A DNA stretch of 64,000 nt from a virus, in the IMG/VR virus record IMGVR_UViG_3300044675_001825, positions 1 to 64,000 of that record. One strand, 5' to 3'. The position numbers were made by a program, and so were the translations under genes. The notes beneath the pieces were generated by a model that worked only from the letters and a program-made list of their open reading frames with translations, did no database searches and was not told the origin of the DNA. Below, piece after piece: positions 50,201 to 59,630 of the stretch (its first letter is position 1; the number at the start of each line of letters is the position of its first letter).

Positions 50201-52611
50201 GAGGTTCTTCTATTGTTACAGAAAAATCTAGAATAACCATTGGATCAAGTGGAGCATGTGCTAAACCAGCTTTAGAACAAGACATTAGTGTTGTATCTTA
50301 TTATGCATCACTAAAGAATGTAGTGGTGAATCAATGGGGACAAATATATTCATATAGAACAGTAGACACAGGGTTCCAATCACCTATCAATCCTATTTCA
50401 ACAGGATCTACAACAGTGTTTGGTGGAGATACATTTATAGGTAGGTTTACATTTAAAACTAAACTTCCTTTCTTTATTGATAATAGAGTGAATGCTCCTG
50501 ATGATTCAGACATATTTTATGATGAGATTGGTAATGTGGCCTACCCAACATTCTGGCATTCTGCTCGATCTATATTAAAAGACTACACTGTAACACCAGG
50601 AGCCATAGGAACATTGTCTAATATTATTTCATACAAAGCTCATAACTTTGATTGTCCTAATAATCAAGAGCCTGGACCAACATCAACCCCTTCTTTTCCA
50701 GGACAAGATAATCCTAATAGAACATACTATAATGGATACTTCTATTTGTTTGCTTATGGTATTCCTAACTTCTATTGTGAGAGTTCTTATAACACAGATT
50801 TAAGACAAGCATTTAATAATAGAGAAGGTGATTTCTGGCCACACGTATCAACAGGTATTCCTGATGATTGGGTACAGGAGAACTACGTATCAATTGCATT
50901 TGATAATACGTACAACTATAATGTAACATTCTCTAAACAAAACAAAGAGAATAAATTTACTAGTCTACCTGCAGACTGGAAAAAAGACTTCTGTTTCACG
51001 TACTATCCATTCAGAACTATCTATTCAGATTCTCAGAATATAGATTCTGACAATAGAGTGAATAGCTGGTTGACATATAGATCAGTTTCATATTTTGATT
51101 TTCCTCAAAACTTTGGTAACTTAATATCATTAGATGGTATTCAGAACAAAGCTATCCTTGCTAGGTTTGAGAATAAGTCATTGTTATACAATACGTTATT
51201 AACAATTGATACAAGTAATCCACAGGCTGCTTATTTAGGTAACCCTTCTTTATTTAGAAGTTCTCCTCCAGTAGACTTTGCTGAAACAGATCTTGGATAT
51301 GTAGGAAGTCAGAATAAGTTCTTATTGAAGATTCCTCAAGGCCAAATTACCGTAGATGCTAAACGTGGACAAGTATTTTTACTTGGTAGTAATGGAGCAA
51401 AAGATCTTACATCGTTCTCTTCAGGGATGAATAACTTCTTTACAAACCATTTAGCGTTTGAGATTCTTAGATATTTCCCAAGTAAGGACGTAATGGTAAA
51501 TGGTAAACTAGTTACTATTCCAGGAGTTGATGTAGATAATAACTTCACTGGTATTGGACTACATGGTGTATATGATAACAGATACGAAAGAATCATCATA
51601 ACTAAACTTGATTATATTCCTGTAGATCCTGCTGTTAAGTATGACTATATAACAAAAGAATTCTATGTAGAAGAACCTATTGTTGGAAGTGCTCCACTTA
51701 GAGTGGTTGTAAGTTTACAAGATCCTGATTACTTCTGTAACAAGTCTTGGTCAGTTTCTTATAACTTCAACACACAAAGCTGGATATCATTCCATAGCTA
51801 CATTCCTAATTTCTATATAGGAGAAAACAATTTCTTCTATTCAGGAATCAATGGATGTTGTGATGATTTTGATTTTGTGGCAGGACCAATTGTTCCTAAT
51901 GCTCCAACAACAACTACAACATCTACTAGTCCTGGACCAACAACCACTACTACATCAACTACTACTGGGTTTAATTGTAACTTAGCTGGAAGTGTTGTAA
52001 TAACTAATTGTTTTTTATCTGGTAATGGTATAATTACAGTGCCACCAGCACCTCCACCTTGTACAAGACCTACAAACTTATCAGAAGATGATTTTGTTAT
52101 TGGATATACAATAACATCTATACCAATAACTGTAGTTTCTACAGGTAGTCAATCAGATGCTTGTAATGCAATTACTTATTTAAATAGTATTCCACCAAAC
52201 ACTACAATTAATGAAATAACAGGAAGTTATTCAAGTCTTAGTATTGGATCAACAATTTATGCAGGCTCAAGCTTTAATACAGATTGTACAGTGATTCCTG
52301 ATGGATGGTATTTTACAAATGAAAGTTCATATTATGGAATAGTTTATCAAGTGGTGAGTGGAGCAATTGCACAAATACAATCATGTTTCCCAACCACTAC
52401 AACAACTAGTACAGCACATCCTTGTATATCATACACAGCTATTAAAACAACAGTGGGTGTAGTTATAATAGATTATACAGACTGTACAGGAGCACCAGCA
52501 ACTGTAACTGTTGGACTTCCAGCAGGAGGACCTTCATCAGTTACTTTCTGTGCAAGATGTTGTGTATCCACTCAACCAAATGTAACATTAACTAGTAATG
52601 GAAACTGTTAA
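47239..52611 (+). CDS. Large tail muzzle/stabilisation protein with C-terminal fibre domains
   Basis: 1790 residues. The N-terminus has the conserved crAss-like block TGLNLDSSVNQVKQGSLTYA, LNAAIENFDGNIVNYQNEMG. The long beta-rich body is the tail muzzle (stabilisation) protein that closes the tail. The last about 240 residues differ: a Thr/Ser linker at about 1556-1577, a beta domain, another short Thr stretch and a Y-DCTG domain (IIDYTDCTGAP) with paired Cys at the end. These modules are the same kinds as in the fibre cluster, suggesting they were added by recombination. Confidence 0.82.
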   Translation: MAEEQSKNNITQHLGTAITGLNLDSSVNQVKQGSLTYALNAAIENFDGNIVNYQNEMGNDLCVTFPKSYLLIGTHFINEKNKHIFFLVNPLTSMSQIGYMENNDCIYHVLVEAACLNFNVNNPIHKVVHKITNCTIEIYWTDGLNPRRWLDINNIPYLLKPGADLCDPEYTDQLDCNQLKIQPNFSIPQLKVVDVRSGGELVSGTYQFAIQYCDPVGNPYTSYYSVTNPTPIADLTIATVNFNTPVSKSIVVDITDLDVTGQFQYYNVAVIKTINNVSSVELVGTYFIEQNYDQIIYTGEDQTAIQLTIADIFEKFPYYEIAQDLTSVQDILVWDNLTSINRINYQSIASQIDVQWETYRIPANESYEDELNATNLRGYLRDEVYALEIVFLLKNGKQTDGFHIPGREQNFNEFSQPDIPDTSADFIGEPDYYSGGVGYSPYWKIYNTASVTGFSPGYSPSPTYKGAYQYGQMAYWESTEEYPCNVDLWGDLAGKNIRHHKFPDVLVSPINESQIFSGPTSMVMGNDAVFPIGIKIDIGQISNLIYNSNLTDDEKSEIAGFKIIRGNRGVHKSIIAKGILRNVNSYIREDQYYYYPNYPYNETGPDVDPFLNEVNNAWTEICEPWEINVMEFNLPEGPGPYTYAEVEFTNCNNDKPDKQKFTTLGKHTLCSISRPIPQGVGPFNRMKLRRGDTEEPTPGTKVNVSPMNYDVYKLEVKKNRLGLPRAGWRAQWEDTVTGVTDFWVCCGRSYFVNCIKGTRPVSVQNDTDIITLDKEVRVPDCKTPVPQKPISDKPELAYRQVFNSPETSFGQPFLGDILKIENVMFGKGLGHFVEVRGNAKYKLLTEEAQRDALQASQNIGSISSGFNATAMFTVYQSYLTIYINGITRRNYAYSYNSIADYNYNVGVGNDITVNGVRGIKQRPLDIKRYLIPGVQSVGDTINVTVGGTTVVKNAPINNYRRESTVYLRTDLDKPALPLPSNSPSMIVGGSSIVTEKSRITIGSSGACAKPALEQDISVVSYYASLKNVVVNQWGQIYSYRTVDTGFQSPINPISTGSTTVFGGDTFIGRFTFKTKLPFFIDNRVNAPDDSDIFYDEIGNVAYPTFWHSARSILKDYTVTPGAIGTLSNIISYKAHNFDCPNNQEPGPTSTPSFPGQDNPNRTYYNGYFYLFAYGIPNFYCESSYNTDLRQAFNNREGDFWPHVSTGIPDDWVQENYVSIAFDNTYNYNVTFSKQNKENKFTSLPADWKKDFCFTYYPFRTIYSDSQNIDSDNRVNSWLTYRSVSYFDFPQNFGNLISLDGIQNKAILARFENKSLLYNTLLTIDTSNPQAAYLGNPSLFRSSPPVDFAETDLGYVGSQNKFLLKIPQGQITVDAKRGQVFLLGSNGAKDLTSFSSGMNNFFTNHLAFEILRYFPSKDVMVNGKLVTIPGVDVDNNFTGIGLHGVYDNRYERIIITKLDYIPVDPAVKYDYITKEFYVEEPIVGSAPLRVVVSLQDPDYFCNKSWSVSYNFNTQSWISFHSYIPNFYIGENNFFYSGINGCCDDFDFVAGPIVPNAPTTTTTSTSPGPTTTTTSTTTGFNCNLAGSVVITNCFLSGNGIITVPPAPPPCTRPTNLSEDDFVIGYTITSIPITVVSTGSQSDACNAITYLNSIPPNTTINEITGSYSSLSIGSTIYAGSSFNTDCTVIPDGWYFTNESSYYGIVYQVVSGAIAQIQSCFPTTTTTSTAHPCISYTAIKTTVGVVIIDYTDCTGAPATVTVGLPAGGPSSVTFCARCCVSTQPNVTLTSNGNC
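51905..51966 (+). repeat. Thr/Ser linker inside the muzzle gene
   Basis: A run of ACN/TCN codons (TTTTTSTSPGPTTTTTSTTT) joining the muzzle body to the C-terminal domains; same kind as in the fibre genes about 9-13 kb upstream. Confidence 0.8.
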
Positions 52612-52614
52612 GCT

Positions 52615-53481
52615 ATGTCAAAAACTATCTCTATAAAGCTAACACAAGCAGGACCTACTGCAGGACCCTTCAATATCTATGACCAATTTGGAAATGTGAT
52701 AGCTGAAGGTGTATCTAGAAAAACTCTTGTGAGAGGCATAAGCTATATTGTAAATAATGATGTAACAATCATCACTATTAAATCTACTGGTAAATGTAGA
52801 TCAGAGAAGAGCGTTCCTGTTGAAGATATAACAGTATCGAATTACACAAGTATAAAGTTAGTTCAAACTGTAACAGCATGTGTATGGACACATTTACTTA
52901 ATATAAGAAACTATAACACCTTCTATGGAAACATAGAACCATACATCATTGAATATCCTTTTGCTTATAAGTTCCAAGATGAGATATTGCAGAACGTAGT
53001 TGACTACACTAAGGCATATGATTATTTTCCTATTCCTGATGGTGTGTTTAATGCTAACACAAGAATAGAAACAAATGATAAATACTTCAATAAAGCTGTT
53101 CTATATAATGGACAACAGAGTTCTGGTCTTCTTGAGCTTGTAGCAAAACCATTAAATAATTTGCAAGCATATAATCAATATCCTATCTTTAACGCTGATA
53201 GTAAAACCATTACATATACTAAGAGTGATAACTTCTATCAGTACAATACATTCTGGGCTTTAGAGAAAAGCTCTCAGATTCCATTATTCAATAGAACATG
53301 TGAAAGCTTATCAATTGATAAAGTGATAAATCAAGACAACATGGACTATGGAACAAGAAGCTTCAAGAAATCTCCTCTAAGAGCAAAAGAATTAAAAATT
53401 CGTCACATCTTAGATTCATCAAGTACTACTCATCTTGTTTCACAATTTATCCTGGGAGTAGCACAAATCTCATACAAATAA
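52615..53481 (+). CDS. Tail protein with GPFNIY domain, 288 aa
   Basis: The N-terminal 75 residues belong to the GPFNLY domain family (GPFNIYDQFGNVIAEGV, LVRGISYIVNND, STGKCRSEKSVPV). The C-terminal 200 residues are beta-rich, without a family call. It is placed right after the muzzle gene, so probably a tail tip protein. Shares one base with the next gene. Confidence 0.6.
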   Translation: MSKTISIKLTQAGPTAGPFNIYDQFGNVIAEGVSRKTLVRGISYIVNNDVTIITIKSTGKCRSEKSVPVEDITVSNYTSIKLVQTVTACVWTHLLNIRNYNTFYGNIEPYIIEYPFAYKFQDEILQNVVDYTKAYDYFPIPDGVFNANTRIETNDKYFNKAVLYNGQQSSGLLELVAKPLNNLQAYNQYPIFNADSKTITYTKSDNFYQYNTFWALEKSSQIPLFNRTCESLSIDKVINQDNMDYGTRSFKKSPLRAKELKIRHILDSSSTTHLVSQFILGVAQISYK

Positions 53482-55982
53482 TGAAAGGAAAAGTAAAATG
53501 CACATGTGGTTGGTCATGGAACAAATCTGATTCTAGTAAAAAAGATATGTATATATGTCATGAGTGTGGCAGAGATAATTCTAACAACATGCAAAATGGT
53601 GGTTGGTTAGATAGCTATGCTGATGGTGGAACAATGCAAGAACACCAAGAGAACTATAATGATTATAAAGTTTCTGCTCCTGAAGGAATGGTAGGAGATG
53701 GATTCTCTAATGTAGGAAGAAACTATTCTCCTGCATGGGGAGGACAGTTTCAAACTGGTGGATATTTAAAGAAAGTTAAGAAGACAGAAAAAGATCTTCT
53801 TAAAAAATATGTAAATCCAGCACAAGCAAGAGCCCTTACAAGAGCTAAACAACAAGGAATTAATACAGGTATACATAATGGACCATTAGATGCTATAAGA
53901 CATTCTTCAAGTGCAGCTGCTATGTCTTCTGCATTACCTACTTGGACAAACTTTATTCCTGGAGTTGCACCATTAAAAATAGCAGCTACTAATATTGCAG
54001 GAGCAGCACATGAACTAAATGCTCCAAATGATTGGAAAGAACATGCATCTGATTTGTATAATAATTTTATAGGAAGTGTAGTTGGAGTGTTACCTGTATC
54101 AGAAAAAAACAAACATGATCTTTTGATACAAGCTCAAAAACATGGTGTGTTATCAGACATGGGTGATAAAACACCTTTACGTAAAAGACCAGCAGCTCCT
54201 CAATTACCACAGCTTAAGTTACCACCACTTCAAATGGGTGGATCTGTTTATCCAGTTAACTATGTTCCTGAAGCACAGAATGGTAAATTAACTTTCTTAC
54301 AACCTACTAGTGAGAAGTTACCAGAAGGATATAGAATTCCATATGCTGATCCTAGTTCTGAACTAGCTATGTCTATAGGTGGAGAGAATGGAGAACCAGC
54401 TTATTTGATTCCTAGTTTTAAATATGGTAAACCATTATATAACCCTATAGAAGAATTTAAAAAGACAGGGGAACATTTAGGAGGTCCTTTTAAAACATGG
54501 CAAGAAGCTGATAAATGGGAACAAGAAGTTAGACATCCTTATGTTGAAAAAGGACAAGATATTCCTATGCCAATTAAAACTTGGGGAGAAATGGCAATGG
54601 GTGGTTCTATTCCAGGAGCTGTAGGATTTACATACGCACGTACAAAAGGTATTCCTAGTAATGGCCCTTATGCTAAGAAGACAAAAGCTTCTGCACAAAA
54701 TGGTCAAGAAATGCAATACTATAGAGAAGGACTTGATTGGAAACCTAAAACTATTAGTCAAAATGGTGGATGGTTAGATGCATATGGTGATAATGTTTAT
54801 AAAGCTCAAACTGGTAAAAATATAAGAGTAAAAAATGCAGATGGAACTATTTCTGTTATGAATACAGATTCACCTGAGTATAGAGAAATGTATCAATCAG
54901 GTATGGTTCAACATCCATCTGCAGGACAAGGTGACAATCCTTATTTTGGAGGGATATTAGATGAAGTTAGTATCACAAGAGCACCAAGAGAAAAAGGTTT
55001 TTGGGAACAATACGCAGATAAGATTGCAGAAGAAAATAGAGATGCTGGATTGCTAGGTGCAATTATTGGTACACCTATTTCTGCTGTAACAAGTCTTCCA
55101 CAACTTGCAGCTACATATGCTTTAACAGATAAAATGCAAAGACCATCAGAAGCTCTTGATGTACAAAACCCTTATGGAGCTTTTGCTGTAGATCTTTTTA
55201 CTGATCCTATAAATTATGTAGGTGCTGGACTTGCTGATGATGCTTTAAAACTTACAAGTAAAGGAAAAAATTTACTTAAGAAAGGATTTGGCAAACCAGT
55301 AAAAGTTGCTGAACAAAACATTGTTCCAATTAAAGATATGTTTATTCAACCAACTCCTCTTAAAGCATCTGAAACTTTACCAAAAGAATTAGAACCATAT
55401 CTATCTAGCTATGTTAAACCTATAAGTGACGAAGAAGAAGTTTTCAGAATGTCAATGGGTCCTGAATATAAAGCTAAGAAATTAGCAGAAGACACTGTGT
55501 ATTTAGATCCTGAAGGTAATATTATTTCTTCTCCTAAAAAAACATATACACCTTTTATTGAAGATGAAGATATAAAATATATTAATGCTAAAAAAAATAA
55601 AAATATAAATGTTGTACCAGAAGAACGTTCTATAATAAGACGTTCATCTATTATAGATATAAATGATATGAAACAAGGGGGAGTTATAAAAGATGACATG
55701 GGACAATGGAATCATCCAGGAGAGATAACAGAAATCAATTCTCCATATATAACAATGAAAGGAGTTCCATATGATGTTCTTGGTATATCAGATACAGGAG
55801 ATACAAAACTAATGAAGCCAGGAAAGAACTATAAGTTTAAGGGAAAGAAAGTTACAGAATTTCCTATGGCTAAGAATGGATTAAGACAAGAACAAAAAGG
55901 TTTGGTTAATCTAGACAATCTAACTAATTTTACAAACTATAACAAACCACAACCAGGTGGATGGTTGAGCAAATACGAATAA
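53481..55982 (+). CDS. Large virion (cargo) protein with zinc ribbon and GPxDAxRH domain
   Basis: 833 residues. N-terminal zinc ribbon with CTCG and CHECG (7-30). NGGWLDSY at 39-46, repeated as NGGWLDAY near 428 and PGGWLSKY at the end. A domain at about 125-205 has NGPLDAIRH, later AHE and DLYNNFIG, a signature also seen in an uncharacterised family (DUF6973-type) of bacterial and phage proteins; it may be an enzyme. The middle is low-complexity with Gly-rich loops. Probably packed in the virion and ejected into the cell. Confidence 0.65.
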   Translation: MKGKVKCTCGWSWNKSDSSKKDMYICHECGRDNSNNMQNGGWLDSYADGGTMQEHQENYNDYKVSAPEGMVGDGFSNVGRNYSPAWGGQFQTGGYLKKVKKTEKDLLKKYVNPAQARALTRAKQQGINTGIHNGPLDAIRHSSSAAAMSSALPTWTNFIPGVAPLKIAATNIAGAAHELNAPNDWKEHASDLYNNFIGSVVGVLPVSEKNKHDLLIQAQKHGVLSDMGDKTPLRKRPAAPQLPQLKLPPLQMGGSVYPVNYVPEAQNGKLTFLQPTSEKLPEGYRIPYADPSSELAMSIGGENGEPAYLIPSFKYGKPLYNPIEEFKKTGEHLGGPFKTWQEADKWEQEVRHPYVEKGQDIPMPIKTWGEMAMGGSIPGAVGFTYARTKGIPSNGPYAKKTKASAQNGQEMQYYREGLDWKPKTISQNGGWLDAYGDNVYKAQTGKNIRVKNADGTISVMNTDSPEYREMYQSGMVQHPSAGQGDNPYFGGILDEVSITRAPREKGFWEQYADKIAEENRDAGLLGAIIGTPISAVTSLPQLAATYALTDKMQRPSEALDVQNPYGAFAVDLFTDPINYVGAGLADDALKLTSKGKNLLKKGFGKPVKVAEQNIVPIKDMFIQPTPLKASETLPKELEPYLSSYVKPISDEEEVFRMSMGPEYKAKKLAEDTVYLDPEGNIISSPKKTYTPFIEDEDIKYINAKKNKNINVVPEERSIIRRSSIIDINDMKQGGVIKDDMGQWNHPGEITEINSPYITMKGVPYDVLGISDTGDTKLMKPGKNYKFKGKKVTEFPMAKNGLRQEQKGLVNLDNLTNFTNYNKPQPGGWLSKYE

Positions 55983-55984
55983 TT

Positions 55985-58900
55985 ATGAAAGCAGAATTTT
56001 TAAAAATCGCTAAGTGTAAAACTGTTAAACAGTTCTACGATAAATATCCAACAGAAGAAGCTTTCTTCAAAGCTCATCCTGAAGCAAAAGCATCTATTAA
56101 GAAAGCTCAGTTTGGAACTCTTATTGGTGGAGCCACTCCTAAACAAAGTGTTCCTAAACCTATATCATATATGGACTATCAAGAGTATCGTGATGAAGCT
56201 GATAAAATAGTCACTGGAAAAACTCAAGAAGAAAGAGATCAAGAAGCATACCAACAAGCTATGCTTGCTGCTGCTGCCAAAGGTGGTGGAGGTGGCGAAG
56301 GTGGTGGTGGAATGGGTAGTTTAAGTAGCATCATGAGTATGGCAGGTATGGCAGCTGGTGGTAGTGGTGGAGAAACTCTTGGTGGTGGAACTGATTCTGC
56401 TATGCCTGATCTAGCTATGTCTCTAGGAGGTGGTAGAAATGGAAGAAGAATTCCTGTAGCACAAACTGGATTTGTTGAAGGTATGGGTATGGATAGTGAG
56501 AATGGTTATAACGTAGATAATGATGGAAACGTTATGGATGGTAGTTCTACAACTGGTTATGATGCTACGTCTAATGGTGGTGGATTCATGAATACATTAA
56601 GTAAGCTAGGAAAATATGCAGGACCTATTGGCCAGATAGGTGAAGGACTTAGTATGCTTAAAGCTGGGAAACAAGCAAGACTTAATGCTGAACAAGAAGC
56701 TGCAGTTAGTGATATTGCTGCTAGAGCATCACTAACTAGAGAAGAAGAATCTAAAAGAAGATATGTTCGTCCTGAAGATATACAGAACACAGGAGAAGAG
56801 TTCTTCCCTATATATGGTGTAGGTACAAACGTACTTACTAGAAATGGTGGAGCAATTAGAAGAGCACAAGATGGTAGTTATATAACTGGTAATCCAACAG
56901 AGATACAAAATACATATTCTCCTGAATATACTCTTTATAATGATCTTGGATATGAGCCATTGGATGATTCAAATCAAGTTAAACAATATTACTATGGTGG
57001 AAGATTACATCAAATGAAAGCTGGTGGAGGAGTTCCATGGGAACAAATAGGAGGCATAGCTAATAACCTTGGACAATCTATAATGGGTGGAGAAGATGGT
57101 GGTGGTAAAATTGGTAGTACAATAGGAAGCACTGCAGGTACTCTTATTGGTGGACCTCTTGGGGGAGCTATTGGTGGATTTGTTGGTGGTGTGGCTGGTA
57201 ATCTTTTAGATACAAATGATAGAGATGCTAGAAAAGCACAAGCTAAAACAAAAAATAATGTCCAAAGAATGGCTCTTAATTCAGCATTCCAAGGATTAAA
57301 TGCACAGAACAATAGATACGTAAGAAATGGTGGTGACATAGATAGCTATGAAGATGGTGGATACATGAACCCTGAATACAATCCACAATTAATAACAATG
57401 TTTGGTGACCACACTGCAGAAGACTTTGCTGACTATGCTAATAAATATAGAGCTGGTGGACATCTGAAATCGTACACTGAACCAAGTGAAAGAGCTATGG
57501 AGACATATGCTATGGGTGGACAGCTTAAAACTTATTGGGGTGGAAAAGCTGAGACTATGTCTCATAATCCTTATATGCCAGGATCTGGTGAAACAGTAGT
57601 ATTTAGAGGACAATCACACAATGAGTCTGATAGAAAAGGTAACACAGGTATTGGTATAACATATGGAGAAAGTCCTGTAGAAGTAGAAAGAGGAGAACCT
57701 ATGTTTGAAATGGAAGCTGGTGGTGAAGTGAATCCTGAAACAGGAAAACCAGAAAACACTGGTGTAGTATTTGGTAATATGCCTATAGATAAAAAAGTAG
57801 CAGGACAGTTTAATGACCCAGACCTTATGGAAATAGCAAACAAATATCATGGTAAGAAATTCAAGAACGTTGGAATAGAACTTGCTAAACAAGAAGCTAA
57901 ACAAAACAAGATTATTGATAAGAACACAAAAATCTTAGATTCGTTTAAAGTGGAGACATCTCTTGATAAAGCAAAATTTGCTGCAATGCAAGCTAATATG
58001 GAAGGAGCTGACGCTACGCTTAGAAACATAGCTAATACTAAAATAACATTAGCTAACTACCAAAATGCAATCAATGATGCTAAAGAAGAACTATCTGATG
58101 TGATAGGAGAAAATCTTAGTGCAGAAGATCTTGCTAGAGGATACGCTAAGCTTGATAAAGACCCTGTAACAAAGGATGCTAAATGGGGTGGTAACATTGC
58201 TAAAAAAGCTAAGGATGGTATAACTACAACAAGTGAAACAACGCTTCCTCCAGAAACATTTAAGACTAAGAGAGAAGCTGAAGCTAAAGGATACATACAA
58301 AATCCTGTTACAAAAGTATGGGAAAGAACCATTAAGAAATACTCTACTAAGACTGATGGTAGTAAAGCTGCAACTGCTATGGATAATATTCCTAAACAAT
58401 CAGTAGATAAAGGAACAGGGTTTGCAGGAGGAGTAACAAAAGAAAAATTTGAAGAATTTAAAAAGAGATTCCCTGATTATCCTGGTATAGACAAGTTAGA
58501 TCCAAAAGATCCAAAAAGTTTAAGTGACTTTAAAGCTTGGGCTAACACTAAAGCTAAAGAAATGGGATCGACAGCTCGTATAATGGATGATCCTAAAACC
58601 GAAAAGAATCCACAAGGACTTCCTATTTTTGGTGATCAATTTTTTAGTTTTAATTTAGATGAATCTAAAAAAGCTACTCCTGCTGAAACTGAAGAAGTAT
58701 TAACAGCAACAGTTGAAGAACCAGGTGAAACTCCTATGCCAGAAGAAAAAGCTAAATTCCCTTGGCAAGCAATAGGTAATGCGATTCTTCCTTACTTTAG
58801 ACCTACAGATCAAGAAGGATTGGATATGGCTCAACTATATCCAGAAATGTTTGCTATGGCTACTAATCAAGTAGAACCTGTTCCTGCACAGAGCTATCAA

Positions 58901-59542
58901 CCAGAACTAATAGTTCCTTATGATATTTCTTTACAAGCACAACGTAATGCTGTAATAGCTGGTCAAAGAGCTCTTGAAAGACAAGCTGGTTATAATCCAG
59001 CTGCACAAGCTAACATTGCTCCAGCTGCTTATAATGCAATAAACGAAATAAACGAAAAAGAGTTTATAGCTAATCAAGGATTAAAGAACCAAGTTTACAC
59101 TGGTAACGTTAATACTATGAATGAAGCTAAGAAAATAAACTTAGCAATATTTGCTGATCAATGGGCTAAGCAATCTCAAGCTCTATCTAACACTAAAGCT
59201 ACAACACAAGCTGCTCTTAACTCTATTGCTGACAAGTATGCTAAAAACAAACTTGAGAATAGAAAACTTAGCATCTATGAGAACATGTATAACTACAGAT
59301 TTGGTAAGAGTGGTAGAGCTCAAAACTATAACCCTTTTCAAATATTTGATACCACTGTAGGGGGAAGTGGTTCATCAGATAAATCAGGAGGATTGGCTGA
59401 AGGAAAAGAGTTCACAATTGATAAAGATAGTGTATCAGATGCTGATCTTGAAGCAGTAGGAGGAATCAAAAATAAGAATGGAGGATACACTAAAATAAAA
59501 ACTAAAAATGGTTCAATACTTAGAGACTTCAAAAATTTATAA
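55985..59542 (+). CDS. Large Gly-rich ejected virion protein, 1185 aa
   Basis: The start at 55985 is chosen (MKAEFLKIAKCKTVKQFYDK) two bases after the previous stop. The N-terminal block FYDKYPTEEAFFKAHPEAK recurs in crAss-like cargo proteins. Then a poly-Gly stretch (AAAKGGGGGEGGGGMGS), and a glycine zipper near 376-405 (AGTLIGGPLGGAIGGFVGGV) that could enter a membrane. Repeated GG-L/I-xx-Y motifs (NGGDIDSY, AGGHLKSY, MGGQLKTY). The C-terminal part is helical and charged. Probably ejected with the DNA. Confidence 0.7.
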   Translation: MKAEFLKIAKCKTVKQFYDKYPTEEAFFKAHPEAKASIKKAQFGTLIGGATPKQSVPKPISYMDYQEYRDEADKIVTGKTQEERDQEAYQQAMLAAAAKGGGGGEGGGGMGSLSSIMSMAGMAAGGSGGETLGGGTDSAMPDLAMSLGGGRNGRRIPVAQTGFVEGMGMDSENGYNVDNDGNVMDGSSTTGYDATSNGGGFMNTLSKLGKYAGPIGQIGEGLSMLKAGKQARLNAEQEAAVSDIAARASLTREEESKRRYVRPEDIQNTGEEFFPIYGVGTNVLTRNGGAIRRAQDGSYITGNPTEIQNTYSPEYTLYNDLGYEPLDDSNQVKQYYYGGRLHQMKAGGGVPWEQIGGIANNLGQSIMGGEDGGGKIGSTIGSTAGTLIGGPLGGAIGGFVGGVAGNLLDTNDRDARKAQAKTKNNVQRMALNSAFQGLNAQNNRYVRNGGDIDSYEDGGYMNPEYNPQLITMFGDHTAEDFADYANKYRAGGHLKSYTEPSERAMETYAMGGQLKTYWGGKAETMSHNPYMPGSGETVVFRGQSHNESDRKGNTGIGITYGESPVEVERGEPMFEMEAGGEVNPETGKPENTGVVFGNMPIDKKVAGQFNDPDLMEIANKYHGKKFKNVGIELAKQEAKQNKIIDKNTKILDSFKVETSLDKAKFAAMQANMEGADATLRNIANTKITLANYQNAINDAKEELSDVIGENLSAEDLARGYAKLDKDPVTKDAKWGGNIAKKAKDGITTTSETTLPPETFKTKREAEAKGYIQNPVTKVWERTIKKYSTKTDGSKAATAMDNIPKQSVDKGTGFAGGVTKEKFEEFKKRFPDYPGIDKLDPKDPKSLSDFKAWANTKAKEMGSTARIMDDPKTEKNPQGLPIFGDQFFSFNLDESKKATPAETEEVLTATVEEPGETPMPEEKAKFPWQAIGNAILPYFRPTDQEGLDMAQLYPEMFAMATNQVEPVPAQSYQPELIVPYDISLQAQRNAVIAGQRALERQAGYNPAAQANIAPAAYNAINEINEKEFIANQGLKNQVYTGNVNTMNEAKKINLAIFADQWAKQSQALSNTKATTQAALNSIADKYAKNKLENRKLSIYENMYNYRFGKSGRAQNYNPFQIFDTTVGGSGSSDKSGGLAEGKEFTIDKDSVSDADLEAVGGIKNKNGGYTKIKTKNGSILRDFKNL

Positions 59543-59584
59543 CTAATTTAATTATAAAGAATTAACACAGATCGTTATACGCTA

Positions 59585-59615
59585 TTGTATAATCTAATAA
59601 TTCATATTATATTTG
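59585..59615 (+). promoter_or_regulatory. Promoter of the last cargo genes (Bacteroidota type)
   Basis: TTG (59585-59587), 20 bp, TATATTTG (59608-59615): full consensus, 16 bases before the ATG of the 909-aa gene. Confidence 0.7.
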
Positions 59616-59630
59616 CTTAATTAACTTGCT

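Noticed and set aside
57010-57339. Minus-strand Pro-rich frame opposite the glycine-zipper region
   Set aside because: Complement of Gly-rich codons; chance frame.
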